A DNA stretch of 64,000 nt from assembly GCF_019752095.1 (NCBI RefSeq), contig NZ_JAIEMO010000034.1:39375-103374 (forward strand), read 5' to 3'. Below are positions 1 through 8,973 of this stretch, in pieces; the stretch's first letter is position 1; every line of letters starts with the position of its first letter. The notes beneath the pieces are model-generated. The model did not search any database. It was not told where the DNA came from and was given only the letters and a program-made list of their open reading frames with translations. The position numbers were made by a program, and so were the translations under genes. The DNA comes from Nitrosomonas sp. (lineage in GTDB: Bacteria; Pseudomonadota; Gammaproteobacteria; Burkholderiales; Nitrosomonadaceae).

Positions 1-1631
1 AATTGCAATACATCCTTGCCAAGTCTCGTTACCGCATCGTCAATACTGCTTGCCATGTCAGCCGTTGAAATCAGCTTTCTCAAGCTGTCCTTGACCGGTG
101 CGCTGGTTAATGAATCGCGAAACACGAACAGACCGCCGCCAGAGAATACTTCCCAGGTTACCGGGTTAATTTTGGCATTGGCCAGGGCATTCAACTCCTG
201 ATTGCTGGGCGAATAAGTCTGTACCATGCGGGAACGACGGATAGGCCAGTTCTTGTTCGCAACTGGGTAGTTCTTTGGCGCGAACCCTCGTGAGTCTGTT
301 TGAGCATTGCGACCGCACGCATACGCTATATTCAGTGTAGCGGTACCAAAGTATCCATTCGGGTTTACACCTGCAGGATCGTTTGATTTGACTGGCGCCC
401 AAAAAGCATGGATCAGGTGCGAAGCCTGGTTTGCCCCAAGATTCAATTGCTCAACAAAGGCAATCGCAGCAGCCGGGTTAAGGTTTCCAGGCACATCGAA
501 ACGCAGTTGGCGATTGGTGTCAAACGATAACTGAGCAAGCTGCCCTAATAGCGCGGCAGACTGAGAGCCGCCCGATGAAATATAGGTGTAGTTGAATGGC
601 GTGTATTGGAGCTTTTGCCGTGCGGCCACATAATCATCGTTAGCATAAGCGGTGCCACCTTCAACAAAGCATGTCAAAACAGCCGATTTAGACCATTTTT
701 CAAGACCGCTAGTGTCGTATCCATAGGCATCTGAACTTGGCTCAACTACCGCACTCGCCCCGGTCACGCCTACCAATACTTCAATCAGATCGGTTTGAGC
801 TGATATCACATCAGGAAGGTATGCGGAGCCGCCAAAGTCATCCACCGCCTCATCGTCGAGAGAGCCGGTAAATTCATGAATCATCACGCCGGATTTGTCT
901 CTGATACGTAAAGTAATGAAGTCATTATCGACCGCAGAGCCGCCGGTTTTCTTCTCATCGGCACGGTATTCAACGATAATTCCATCGTTGAAGCATTCGA
1001 GATGCTTCACGGCCATGAAGTAATCATCCAACGGCACACCCGAAACGGGCAAGCAAGTTAACGTTGGAGCCGTTGTATATCCGGTTCCGCCCTCAGTGAC
1101 AGTCACGGAAGTAACAACGCCATCCGTAAGAACCGGAGTAAGAATCGCTCCGGCACCTGGTCCGCCCACTGTGATGGTTTCCGTTCCATCAAAATCTCTG
1201 CCGCCATCAACGACCGTAACGGAAGTGACTTCACCGGCATTAACAATCGCAGTTAATGTGGCCGCTTTGTTTGATGTTGCGTATACCGGAGTATCGGTTG
1301 AGGCGGTTATAACAGCCCATTTTAATTGAGCCGCATCAGTTACCAGTCGTTGCACAACCGCCTCATAAGCGCCATTATTAAGCGCTTCAATCACATGCAC
1401 CCAGGCTTCATTCAAAGCCGAAGTGCGAATCAAGTCACCCTTACCCAATTTTCTGAGTGCGTTACCGCGATCTACCTTGAAAGGCTTATCTATGCGGCCA
1501 CGCGCAGAGCGCATCATTATTCCGAATAACTGATCCTGATTATCTTGTGACGGAACCTCAGAGTTATCGCGCAGCGGATTAAGCTGCACGCCAGATTCGG
1601 AGCCAAGCTGTCTAACGAACGTGGTAGTCAT
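1..1631 (-). CDS. Phage tail sheath-like protein (partial, C-terminus outside window)
   Basis: The frame is open from an ATG at 1631 to the window edge (543 codons). The start has a GGAGG ribosome site and lies 6 bp after the preceding gene. The middle of the protein, about residues 130-195, holds two imperfect copies of a Val/Thr/Gly-rich unit (VTSVTVVDGG and VTSVTVTEGG), a linker type seen in sheath proteins of large contractile phages. A later stretch with a FTGSLDDEAVDDFGGSAYLPDV motif resembles the conserved sheath segment before the polymerising core. The product would form the contractile sheath around the tail tube. The family call rests on recalled motif resemblance; another large tail protein is the alternative. 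Confidence 0.6.
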   Translation of the reverse strand, partial: MTTTFVRQLGSESGVQLNPLRDNSEVPSQDNQDQLFGIMMRSARGRIDKPFKVDRGNALRKLGKGDLIRTSALNEAWVHVIEALNNGAYEAVVQRLVTDAAQLKWAVITASTDTPVYATSNKAATLTAIVNAGEVTSVTVVDGGRDFDGTETITVGGPGAGAILTPVLTDGVVTSVTVTEGGTGYTTAPTLTCLPVSGVPLDDYFMAVKHLECFNDGIIVEYRADEKKTGGSAVDNDFITLRIRDKSGVMIHEFTGSLDDEAVDDFGGSAYLPDVISAQTDLIEVLVGVTGASAVVEPSSDAYGYDTSGLEKWSKSAVLTCFVEGGTAYANDDYVAARQKLQYTPFNYTYISSGGSQSAALLGQLAQLSFDTNRQLRFDVPGNLNPAAAIAFVEQLNLGANQASHLIHAFWAPVKSNDPAGVNPNGYFGTATLNIAYACGRNAQTDSRGFAPKNYPVANKNWPIRRSRMVQTYSPSNQELNALANAKINPVTWEVFSGGGLFVFRDSLTSAPVKDSLRKLISTADMASSIDDAVTRLGKDVLQ

Positions 1632-1637
1632 GGCTCA

Positions 1638-2225
1638 TTAACCTCCGTTTGCTTGCGATTTTGCAGCTTTCTTGTGAGCCGCCTTTTTATGCGGATTCAA
1701 GGTTGGCGCAGGTTCGCTTGCTTTTTGTTTTTCAGTTTCAGCCTCGTCGTCGACTTTTTTATTGTTTTCGTCTTGTTCGTTGCTGACATTTTTTTGATCA
1801 TGCTCTGGTTCCGGCTCTTGCTCTGGTTCTGGTTCCTTTTCAGGTTCCTTATCAAGTCCAGGCTGAACTATTGGGTCATTTGGCTTTATGAATAAAGCTC
1901 TCTCTACACCCTGAGCATCCACTCTCTCAAGAGTCATAACAACGTATTGATGCCCATTCAGGACAGCTATTTGCTGCACGCTGCTTGCCATGCGGATGAG
2001 CTGATCCAGACTATCCACTAACACTGTTTTTTCATTCGATCCATCAGAAACGGCAACGCCACGCAGATAAAGCCCACGAACCTCTGACAGGGTAATATCA
2101 TGTGGCATACGGTTTTTAACCTTCACTTTCACCGGGTAATCGCAACCCGAAAAGACCTTGGCTATTAACTCAGCTACCCTTCCCGTGAGGGAAGGAGCGC
2201 CAAGTTCGACTTTGCTTATAGTCAT
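1638..2225 (-). CDS. Virion-cluster protein with acidic Glu/Pro linker
   Basis: The product is 195 residues. About 110 N-terminal residues look folded (it starts MTISKVELGAPS), followed by a low-complexity Glu/Pro/Asp tail and a Lys/Ala-rich basic end. It sits between the capsid and sheath genes, with a good AAAGGAG site before its ATG. In this position phages carry head-completion, decoration or neck proteins. The charged tail may be an interaction or scaffold segment. I do not recognise the family, and its role is inferred only from position. Confidence 0.7.
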   Translation of the reverse strand: MTISKVELGAPSLTGRVAELIAKVFSGCDYPVKVKVKNRMPHDITLSEVRGLYLRGVAVSDGSNEKTVLVDSLDQLIRMASSVQQIAVLNGHQYVVMTLERVDAQGVERALFIKPNDPIVQPGLDKEPEKEPEPEQEPEPEHDQKNVSNEQDENNKKVDDEAETEKQKASEPAPTLNPHKKAAHKKAAKSQANGG

Positions 2226-2271
2226 TCCTGTACTCCTTTCTCTTATTGCTCGGCTATTGACTGGCTACTGA

Positions 2272-3954
2272 TTAAGGCATATTGGTTATGTTAATCAGTG
2301 CGCAACCAAGTGCTGCTTGCTGGAACGGGTTAACCGAAGTGAAGTTGCGTGCGTAGAATGCGGCGCCTTGTTTCAGGTCGGCATTCAGTGCCAATGGCAG
2401 AACGGTTGGAGGCACAGCATCGCCAAGAACGAATGGGTTCATCGGAACGCTGGTTGCGCGGCCAAAACCAAGGATTTGTGAAGCGCCGCTTGTCTCAGTA
2501 ACCACTTTCGGCGTGTAGTACACTTCGTAGCGACCGAACAGGCGACCCAAGCGAAATATGCAAGGACGTTCTGCGATACCCGATGGCTCGAACACTTCAC
2601 GCGGCATACCTTGGATGATTGCAGCTAGGTTTTTGCCCACGTAAATATGGGTTAAGCCGTGATCCATCGTGTCGATTGCCATTTGTTGAGATACCGCACC
2701 CAACGCAGAAGCCAGATCGATCATGATTTGCGATTTGTTCAATTGCTGTGAACGTGCATCCCAATCGAAGTCAAAGGTAGCCTGGTTGTTTACAGCGATA
2801 CGCTTGCCTTTTCTCAGAACTTCGTAATGACGTTCGTTCGCAAACTGGGTTTGAACAGAAATCACACCTTCACTGTAGGCATCCAGACCCAATTCATTAG
2901 CGATTTGAGTGCGACTATCCATCGTTTGGTAAGTCGTAACTCTCCAGGGCTTTGCATACAATCGGAAAGTATTAACAGCAGTCACGATTGACGGGGTTAA
3001 TTCAGGCGCACGCTCAAAATCGATAAAACCCTCAACAACAACCGGAATGGTGTCTGGAAGTTTGGGGGTGGTGGTCAGAGCATAAACGCCGGTATCAGTA
3101 TTGATTGTTCCACCAATGGCATAGTCAGTTCCAGCCACGTTAATCGTGCCGCTTACAGCAGAAGCGCCGGTGCCAGATGAATCAACTTCTTTTGCAGCAG
3201 GGATACCATTCACATAAACAATTGAGCGACCGCGCAACAATTTGACGGTAGAGCCGCCAGCGCAGGTGTCATCAGTGTCCTGGATCGTGGTCAGTGCGCC
3301 AGTAACAGCACCGGTGCCAGAATCAGGCAAGCTGCTATTAATGCGCGATGATGTGACATAAGAGTCACCTGAGTTGATACCATCCAGCGAACCGCCCTCA
3401 GAGTAACGTCCAAAGGTATCGCCAGCACGGTGAGACATAATCGCCAGAATGCCTTCGTTGGATCCGATATCTGCTGGCAGATAGTGAGCAAAGGGAATCG
3501 CATCGCCCATCGCTGACAGAATAGCAACAACAGCGCGGTTAGGTTGCAATGAGATTTGATCGTGATGGTTTGAATCCGCTGAATCGAGTGTGGGTAACTT
3601 ATGTTGTCTGCGCACGGTGTCGGTCGTAGCGTAAGCGGAATGAATCGCTTGCTCAATCACGTCAGCAGGTGCCTCGATCCCATGCTGCGATTCGTACACG
3701 CTAACACTATCAAGCAAAGCCTTGGTAATGCGTGCTGAATCCTTGCTGTCCACGCTATCCAAAAGAACTTGCAGCTTTTCCGGGATCTTTGTGCCGGTAT
3801 TCTGGTTGCTTGCGGTATCGATAAAATCCATCGCAGCAGCGGAATCGAAAGTACCGGACTTAACGGCATTATCTTTGAGATTATCAATAAACACTGCCAC
3901 TTCTGCAGTCTTATTGTTCAGGTATTCTTGATGGATATGCTTGATGGTGGTCAT
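2272..3954 (-). CDS. Probable major capsid protein
   Basis: The product is 560 residues from the ATG at 3954, chosen because AGAGGA lies 9 bp upstream; an ATG at 3981 would add nine residues. The N-terminal ~110 residues are helical and charged, like a capsid scaffold/delta region. The remainder resembles large-myovirus capsid proteins, with a conserved-looking PFAHYLPADI segment, a mid-protein Ser/Gly/Thr-rich insertion (about residues 220-300) and a hydrophobic C-terminus. It lies downstream of the prohead protease on the same strand and just before the sheath gene, as expected for a head module. The virion shell is built from hundreds of copies of this protein. N-terminal processing by the upstream protease is plausible but inferred. 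Confidence 0.68.
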   Translation of the reverse strand: MTTIKHIHQEYLNNKTAEVAVFIDNLKDNAVKSGTFDSAAAMDFIDTASNQNTGTKIPEKLQVLLDSVDSKDSARITKALLDSVSVYESQHGIEAPADVIEQAIHSAYATTDTVRRQHKLPTLDSADSNHHDQISLQPNRAVVAILSAMGDAIPFAHYLPADIGSNEGILAIMSHRAGDTFGRYSEGGSLDGINSGDSYVTSSRINSSLPDSGTGAVTGALTTIQDTDDTCAGGSTVKLLRGRSIVYVNGIPAAKEVDSSGTGASAVSGTINVAGTDYAIGGTINTDTGVYALTTTPKLPDTIPVVVEGFIDFERAPELTPSIVTAVNTFRLYAKPWRVTTYQTMDSRTQIANELGLDAYSEGVISVQTQFANERHYEVLRKGKRIAVNNQATFDFDWDARSQQLNKSQIMIDLASALGAVSQQMAIDTMDHGLTHIYVGKNLAAIIQGMPREVFEPSGIAERPCIFRLGRLFGRYEVYYTPKVVTETSGASQILGFGRATSVPMNPFVLGDAVPPTVLPLALNADLKQGAAFYARNFTSVNPFQQAALGCALINITNMP

Positions 3955-4341
3955 TGTCTTTGGTCCTCTGGTTTTGTTCACACACCCGGACTAAAGACCG
4001 GGCAACTATTCCCGGAATCAATGCGCCAAACGTGCACTGACACCGATAGAAGCCCGTATTTTGAGAGTCTAAAAATTGTTAAAACGTGGGATTTTCCGGT
4101 TTTAACTGGAAAGGCTTACTTCGCTGCTGTCTTGAGCGAAAATATGTCCCGTAAGAAGGTAATTATGCAGTTATTTGAAACGGTTTACCTTTATCACGAT
4201 ATTTTCTTAGGGTAAGTAAAAGATCTTTCCTATCAAAATTTAAGAAAACGCCTACTATTTTTGCGACCCACTAAATCCGTAATATTAAGATGATGAATTT
4301 TTCTCATCGTATTATTTATATGATTTATTTTAAGAGAATAC
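3955..4341. promoter_or_regulatory. Divergent non-coding gap between capsid gene and AT-rich insert
   Basis: There is no convincing gene in these 387 bases. They separate the minus-strand capsid gene from the plus-strand insert genes, so promoters for both directions are expected here. A small hairpin, CCCGG-N8-CCGGG, lies at 3997-4014 upstream of the capsid start. Composition turns sharply AT-rich from about 4190 onward, which marks the edge of the inserted DNA. Confidence 0.4.
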
Positions 4342-4689
4342 ATGAAAAAAATTAATAAAGATGAAGATGGTGTTCACAGTTTAAATCTGAGTCAGACCGA
4401 AATTATTACGCTTGTATCCGGATATATTCCTTATATTGTTTGTGAAGAAGAACCGGAAATTCCTGAGGGTGAATTTCTGTGGATTAAATATGTACCCGCC
4501 GAAAATGACATTATCCCTCCTGTTATTGACCCGTTCCCATGCCGGATACTCTCGTACGGATGTTTTGCAAACCTTCTTCACATTCTTACGCTTTCCCCTG
4601 TTGAGTTTGATTTGGGTTTCAGGAATATGATCGAAGAATTCAAAGAAAATATAAAAAAGGAAGATAAGTACGTTCGTTTCATCATTTAA
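4342..4689 (+). CDS. Hypothetical acidic protein of the AT-rich insert
   Basis: The product is 115 residues, strongly acidic, with a Pro/Glu-rich centre (EEEPEIPEGEF) and no signal peptide or membrane segment. A weak AAGAGA site precedes the ATG. It is the first gene of the plus-strand insert inside the minus-strand virion block, about 160 bp ahead of the CBS gene. Base composition is clearly more AT-rich than the flanking capsid genes, pointing to separate acquisition. I do not recognise the family. Confidence 0.6.
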   Translation: MKKINKDEDGVHSLNLSQTEIITLVSGYIPYIVCEEEPEIPEGEFLWIKYVPAENDIIPPVIDPFPCRILSYGCFANLLHILTLSPVEFDLGFRNMIEEFKENIKKEDKYVRFII

Positions 4690-4848
4690 TTGTCACATGC
4701 AATCTAATTAATAAGCCGGAACATACTTTTACAATCATTGTAGAGGTCGTAGACCGACACTAGAGACATACATGCTTATGTTTTATAGCGATATCTTCGT
4801 TTTCTAAAGTTTAATTTAATTACGCTGGATTTGACAAGGAATTTTATT

Positions 4849-5280
4849 ATGTTAGCAAGTGATTTAATGAGTACAAAGCTTCTTACCATTGGATTAGAAG
4901 ACAAACTATCTGTAGTTAAGGAAATATTTGAAAAAGTGAATATTCACCACTTAGTGGTGATCGAATTAGGAAAAGTTTTTGGAGTTGTCTCAGATCTGGA
5001 TTTGTTTAAGGCGTTGAGTCCAAATATTGGAAAAATGACAGAGACACTTAGGGATGCCGCAACATTAAATAAACGTGTTTACCATATTGTTAGTCGTAAT
5101 CCTGTCGTACTCCAAACAACTGCAACAATTGATGAAGTGATCCAGGTATTTAATACGCATAGTTTTTCATGTATTCCAATCGTTGATCACGACATGAAGC
5201 CCCGTGGAATTATTACTCTCAGAGATATCATTAAAGCTCTAGCCGAAAGAAAACTAAAGCTTTATATGAACAGCCATTAA
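4849..5280 (+). CDS. CBS-domain pair protein
   Basis: The product is 143 residues made of two CBS domains and nothing else: about residues 1-60 (starts MLASDLMSTKLLTI) and 75-135. Tandem CBS pairs form a Bateman module that binds adenosine nucleotides such as AMP, ATP or S-adenosylmethionine and act as energy or ligand sensors. The ATG at 4849 is chosen over an upstream TTG (4831) because AAGGA lies 8 bp before it. Its stop codon abuts the ATG of the next gene, so the two are probably translationally coupled. Stand-alone CBS pairs usually regulate a partner in trans; the following unknown protein and the DUF2726 protein are candidates by position only. Confidence 0.88.
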   Translation: MLASDLMSTKLLTIGLEDKLSVVKEIFEKVNIHHLVVIELGKVFGVVSDLDLFKALSPNIGKMTETLRDAATLNKRVYHIVSRNPVVLQTTATIDEVIQVFNTHSFSCIPIVDHDMKPRGIITLRDIIKALAERKLKLYMNSH

Positions 5281-5838
5281 ATGAATATAACCTTAAATAA
5301 TCTGCAATGGGTTAACTATATTGAATCTCTACAAGGAGATGACAATCAATCATCACTCTACTCAGAGTGGCGCATTTTTTCTCGTTTTGAAATGCTAGAG
5401 AATGGCATACAGCAATTCAAATTTTTAGGAGGCGAAAAACCAAAAGAATTAATATTTGAATTAAATTTAATGTCTGCCCATAGACACTCGAACGAAATTA
5501 AAAAGCATAGATTAGAGAATTCAGCGGGGGCTTTAGTTTGCTTGGGTGATAAATACAGTAATAATTTTATTGTTAGCGGAATTATAGTCCTCAGGGAGGA
5601 AGTCTATGATGAAGTGATTTTGTCCACCAGGTCATCGACCTCTTTAGATTCACAACTTATTTTGAGTTTAAACGGCTTGGAACCCCCGAAAGCAGGTAAT
5701 ACCATTCCTATCTGGAATAATGTTAAAAACAAGAAATTGAGAATTACACATGTGCAGACTAACTTTCATTATGGACACCCTCATTTACCTGATTATTCTA
5801 CCCATCGCCATTTGGGAGCTTGGCTCAAATCGATATAG
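5281..5838 (+). CDS. Hypothetical protein coupled to the CBS gene
   Basis: The product is 185 residues. It begins immediately after the stop codon of the CBS gene with no gap, which implies translational coupling. It has no membrane segment or signal peptide. The C-terminus is His-rich (HYGHPHLPDYSTHRH), which could bind metal, though that is only a suggestion. It is AT-rich like its neighbours. No family is recognised. Confidence 0.65.
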   Translation: MNITLNNLQWVNYIESLQGDDNQSSLYSEWRIFSRFEMLENGIQQFKFLGGEKPKELIFELNLMSAHRHSNEIKKHRLENSAGALVCLGDKYSNNFIVSGIIVLREEVYDEVILSTRSSTSLDSQLILSLNGLEPPKAGNTIPIWNNVKNKKLRITHVQTNFHYGHPHLPDYSTHRHLGAWLKSI

Positions 5839-5989
5839 CCTTTTATTAAAGAATAACTGAAACATTTTTATTATTTCAAATTATCTATAAATCAATAAAT
5901 TTTTCAATAGTACACCTACTTCCAGACTGGTTTATTTTTCTTTTTTTTGTCGCAAATAACTGTTTATTTTTATCAGACACTTTCAAAAA

Positions 5990-6544
5990 ATGGATACTTT
6001 TACAATTCTGCCCAAAGCTTTTGTTCATATTGAGCCCAAGCAATTATTGCTGATTTATATTGGTTTCTTATTATTCTTGTTCACTATCTCTGCCTTTTTG
6101 CTGAGACATAGGAGAAAATTAGAAATTTTCAAGTATAAAACGCTTGGAAAATTGCTTTCGGATGCAGAGCATTCTTTCTACCTTGTTTTAAGACAAGCTT
6201 TATTGAATGAAAAATATGAAATATTTGTGAAAGTTCGCATTGCTGACGTTCTTTTACCAGAGAATGATTTAAATCGAGGGAATTGGAAAAGTGCATTCAA
6301 CAAGATATCGTCAAAGCATTTTGATTATGTTCTTTGCGATAAAAATACCCTTTCAGTAGTTGCAGTTATTGAATTAGATGATAAAAGCCATGATCAAGTC
6401 GTAACACGTGCTCGAGATATTTTTATAGAGAAAGTTTGTGAAACTGCTGGCTTAAAACTACTGCACTTCCCATACAGAGCTAATTATCATATTCAGTCAG
6501 TGCGCGATAAAATCATCAGTTCCCTTAGTCCCCCAACAATTTAA
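5990..6544 (+). CDS. Membrane-anchored DUF2726 (PD-(D/E)XK-like) protein
   Basis: The product is 184 residues. One transmembrane helix lies at about residues 18-38, followed by an Arg/Lys cluster, which puts the C-terminal domain in the cytoplasm. The soluble part matches DUF2726: an early Glu (E60), D112 in HFDYVLCD, then VIELDDKSH (E128, D130, D131, K132). These are placed like the active site of restriction-like nucleases. DUF2726 proteins are thought to be nucleases, but the substrate is unknown. It ends 4 bp from the convergent phage gene at 6549. A prophage-carried membrane nuclease could act against other incoming phage DNA; this is inference. Confidence 0.75.
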   Translation: MDTFTILPKAFVHIEPKQLLLIYIGFLLFLFTISAFLLRHRRKLEIFKYKTLGKLLSDAEHSFYLVLRQALLNEKYEIFVKVRIADVLLPENDLNRGNWKSAFNKISSKHFDYVLCDKNTLSVVAVIELDDKSHDQVVTRARDIFIEKVCETAGLKLLHFPYRANYHIQSVRDKIISSLSPPTI

Positions 6545-6548
6545 CAAA

Positions 6549-7031
6549 TCAAATATCCAGATCACCACGGCGATTAGCTACATAGCGCATGGCAAACGGC
6601 GGAATATTGATTACCGTCTCGATATCAACAATCTCAAAAGCCAGCTTCACATCATCAGAAATGACCAGGTACGCGATATCGCGCTTTTTGATAGTGAAAT
6701 AGCCGGGCATGCCGGAAGGCTCCTCCGGCTCGATCAGAAAGCGGAACTCACCGGCAAAACCATTATTAGCATCCTGCCTGTCCATCATTGATGAGGCCAT
6801 GAATGTTTCAGCCTGTAGCGCATATCCCACGCCAATTGATTCGAAAGTCACGTCCTCTTCATCATCGGCACTCATCACCCCAATGCCGCCCAGGGTAGGC
6901 AATCCGCCTGATACACCATCGCCCACGCGGTTCACGGTCTTTCTGAAAATCTGGCATTCCCATGTATTAGGATGGTTGATTACGATGTTACGTGTCATTC
7001 GAGTTACCGCGCCTGGTACATTATTAAGCAT
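6549..7031 (-). CDS. Virion-cluster structural protein, unnamed
   Basis: The product is 160 residues with no signal peptide or membrane segment and mixed beta-rich character. It is the last gene of a tight minus-strand run; the gene upstream ends 3 bp before its ATG. The location between the neck/baseplate-type genes and the capsid suggests a head-tail connector or minor virion protein. The residues give no recognised family. Confidence 0.65.
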   Translation of the reverse strand: MLNNVPGAVTRMTRNIVINHPNTWECQIFRKTVNRVGDGVSGGLPTLGGIGVMSADDEEDVTFESIGVGYALQAETFMASSMMDRQDANNGFAGEFRFLIEPEEPSGMPGYFTIKKRDIAYLVISDDVKLAFEIVDIETVINIPPFAMRYVANRRGDLDI

Positions 7032-7033
7032 GA

Positions 7034-8137
7034 CTAACTACCTCCTAGTTTTGCGGCAATCTGTTTGTCTGTCATATTGAATTTACGCAGCACCGCCAAG
7101 TCTGACGCTGATAGCTGACCTGATGCCAGAGCCGCTTCAATTTTTCTTGTGGCAACCGGCTTCCTGACAATTCTCTTGACCTTCTTCGCTGCATCGTGAA
7201 TGGCCTTCTTTTCCCTTGCTTTTGTGCGCTCCGCCGCACGCTGCTGGCTTGTTTTGATGCGCGTAGCACTAGCCTTTTGTTTGTCGATTTCCGCTTGCCG
7301 GGCAGTGTGTTTGGCCGTGTTATCAGCCGAAGCGTGCAACTTCTCCATATGTTTAGCAAGAAAGTTGAGCACATTGCCCGATGATTCCACCTCGGCCATG
7401 ATGCGCAACACGTGCTTGCACGCCACGCCTTTAAGATTCGGGTTCCTGATCTTGGGAAACCCCATTTCTTTGCGGCCAGCATTGAAGTTTCCTATCGTGC
7501 TGATATAACGGAACCAATAACGATGGCGACCACAATCACAATCGAAGGCTAGTTTCTGCTTTCTCAGCCAATTAGCCACTTGCTTAGGTGTTTTGCTATC
7601 CCTAACCTTGGATGACATCAATCGATTAGCGGCTTCTGAGAATGCATTGAATCTGACCGTAACATGGTGCCTGTTCACGTCAGAATCAGGACCGGCGTTG
7701 GTAATGAATCTGATCTGCCCGTTCATGGCTGAAGCCGGTACCGCCATTGTTATTTGTTTCTTAGCGCGATCCAGATCGGTTTCCGGGGTAAATCCCGGCA
7801 TTGGTCGTGATGCAGATAAATCGATCACCTGGCGTGCGGTTATTCCATCGCCGTTGAAGTTTCTTTGTGCCAGCTTCATGTTGTGACGGAATTGCGCAAG
7901 GTCGCTGGTCGTTATGGGCCTGGTCTTGCCGCCCATAGTCGTCATCAGCACGCGGCTTGCGTCCCATTCACCCTGGACTTCATTTTTTGTGAGGATGATT
8001 GATCGGGGCGACTTTTCAGCCGCTTCGCGTTCCCGCAAATCTTCCTGGGCCCGGCCTTTTGCCTCACCGACATGACCTTTCAGCTTGCCGATATTGCCGA
8101 TACTGGCTTTTATTCTTCCGAGTATTAAATTAGCCAT
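7034..8137 (-). CDS. Virion-cluster protein with SWIM-like zinc finger
   Basis: The product is 367 residues. The centre carries C200-D-C202, then 37 residues, then C240-K-H242: the CxC...CxH layout of a SWIM zinc finger, a DNA- or protein-binding fold. The N-terminus (about 1-60) and the C-terminal third (about 260-367) are Lys/Arg/Ala-rich and helical. It lies in a run of structural genes, 6 bp after the LysM/tail-X-like gene. A nucleic-acid-binding virion or packaging protein would fit the composition, but its function is not established. Confidence 0.65.
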   Translation of the reverse strand: MANLILGRIKASIGNIGKLKGHVGEAKGRAQEDLREREAAEKSPRSIILTKNEVQGEWDASRVLMTTMGGKTRPITTSDLAQFRHNMKLAQRNFNGDGITARQVIDLSASRPMPGFTPETDLDRAKKQITMAVPASAMNGQIRFITNAGPDSDVNRHHVTVRFNAFSEAANRLMSSKVRDSKTPKQVANWLRKQKLAFDCDCGRHRYWFRYISTIGNFNAGRKEMGFPKIRNPNLKGVACKHVLRIMAEVESSGNVLNFLAKHMEKLHASADNTAKHTARQAEIDKQKASATRIKTSQQRAAERTKAREKKAIHDAAKKVKRIVRKPVATRKIEAALASGQLSASDLAVLRKFNMTDKQIAAKLGGS

Positions 8138-8143
8138 GCGGTT

Positions 8144-8476
8144 TTATTCCGCCCAGGTAGGCGAAAAGTTCTCTCTGTAACTTCCGATGGACTCAAACCC
8201 GGTTCGGCGCTTAATGGCGTACAGTTGACCTTCGGTTGGCAGAATGATGCGCTTTTGTGGTAATGCCTGGTCGATTATATCCAGACCTGCAGCGGCCATG
8301 ACCGCAAGATACTCATCACGGCGACCATAAACGCGCTGAGATACCAGGGAAAGATCGTAGGCTTCATCAGGCTTTGTTTCGTAGAAGATGGCCGTTTCCC
8401 ACGGCCTGGTTTTATCAGCAAATGTCCTGACTTCCTTATAGAAATCCTTGGCGGCAACAGAATTATTATCAATCAT
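8144..8476 (-). CDS. Tail protein X / LysM-like baseplate protein
   Basis: The product is 110 residues. The segment YDLSLVSQRVYGRRDEYL followed by AAGLDIIDQALPQKRIILP follows the pattern of phage tail protein X and LysM modules: a D-x-x-SLV core, a YG, a helix, then LP...I-LP. Such small proteins sit in the baseplate or tail tip of contractile tails. It is tightly packed with its neighbours on both sides. Family assignment is by pattern only. Confidence 0.55.
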   Translation of the reverse strand: MIDNNSVAAKDFYKEVRTFADKTRPWETAIFYETKPDEAYDLSLVSQRVYGRRDEYLAVMAAAGLDIIDQALPQKRIILPTEGQLYAIKRRTGFESIGSYRENFSPTWAE

Positions 8477-8484
8477 TGGCAGCC

Positions 8485-8973
8485 CTAAATAGTGATCACC
8501 TGGCCGCGCGATAAAGCCAGCAATTGCTCAGACATATTCAAGGTACTTTCTATGGTTGCGGCTCTTGTCGCATACAGGCATGTGGCCAGCGCGGCAATCT
8601 GGCCGCTCGTCACCCCGTCTGCAACGCGAAACACCGGGCCGGAATTATCAATTCCGTCCTTCTCAATCGACGGCTCAGGATTTGCGCGTGCGGCGCGGTC
8701 AGAGATCACCAAGCGAGAACTTTTACCATCTGAGGCGATACCGGACTTTAACGAATAAAACGCGGATATCGCCTGTTTGAGCTCAAGATCCTCGAATAGA
8801 CTATCGCGCGGTATATCGGGGTCGTTGGTTAAAACAATACAACCATCGCGGCGTTCGGTTCTGTAATCTGCTTCTGCGGCTATAACAAGAATATTTGTTT
8901 CGATATCCATGGCTGAAAACAGCGTACATGCGCGGCCCCCATAGCCCGAGAACGTAGCCTGAATCTGGATCAT
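8485..8973 (-). CDS. Hypothetical virion-cluster protein
   Basis: The product is 162 residues, soluble, with no recognised motif. It overlaps the preceding membrane-protein gene by 4 bp (ATGA), so it belongs to the same transcript. The middle contains several charged stretches and the C-terminus is helical. A neck or tail-completion role is possible by location only. Confidence 0.6.
   Translation of the reverse strand: MIQIQATFSGYGGRACTLFSAMDIETNILVIAAEADYRTERRDGCIVLTNDPDIPRDSLFEDLELKQAISAFYSLKSGIASDGKSSRLVISDRAARANPEPSIEKDGIDNSGPVFRVADGVTSGQIAALATCLYATRAATIESTLNMSEQLLALSRGQVITI

Noticed and set aside
1096..1529. Plus-strand ORFs in the first 1.6 kb
   Set aside because: They are shadows of the open minus-strand sheath-like gene, which continues past the window edge.
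4831..4848. TTG start extending the CBS protein by six residues
   Set aside because: The ATG at 4849 has AAGGA 8 bp upstream and gives the usual CBS start.
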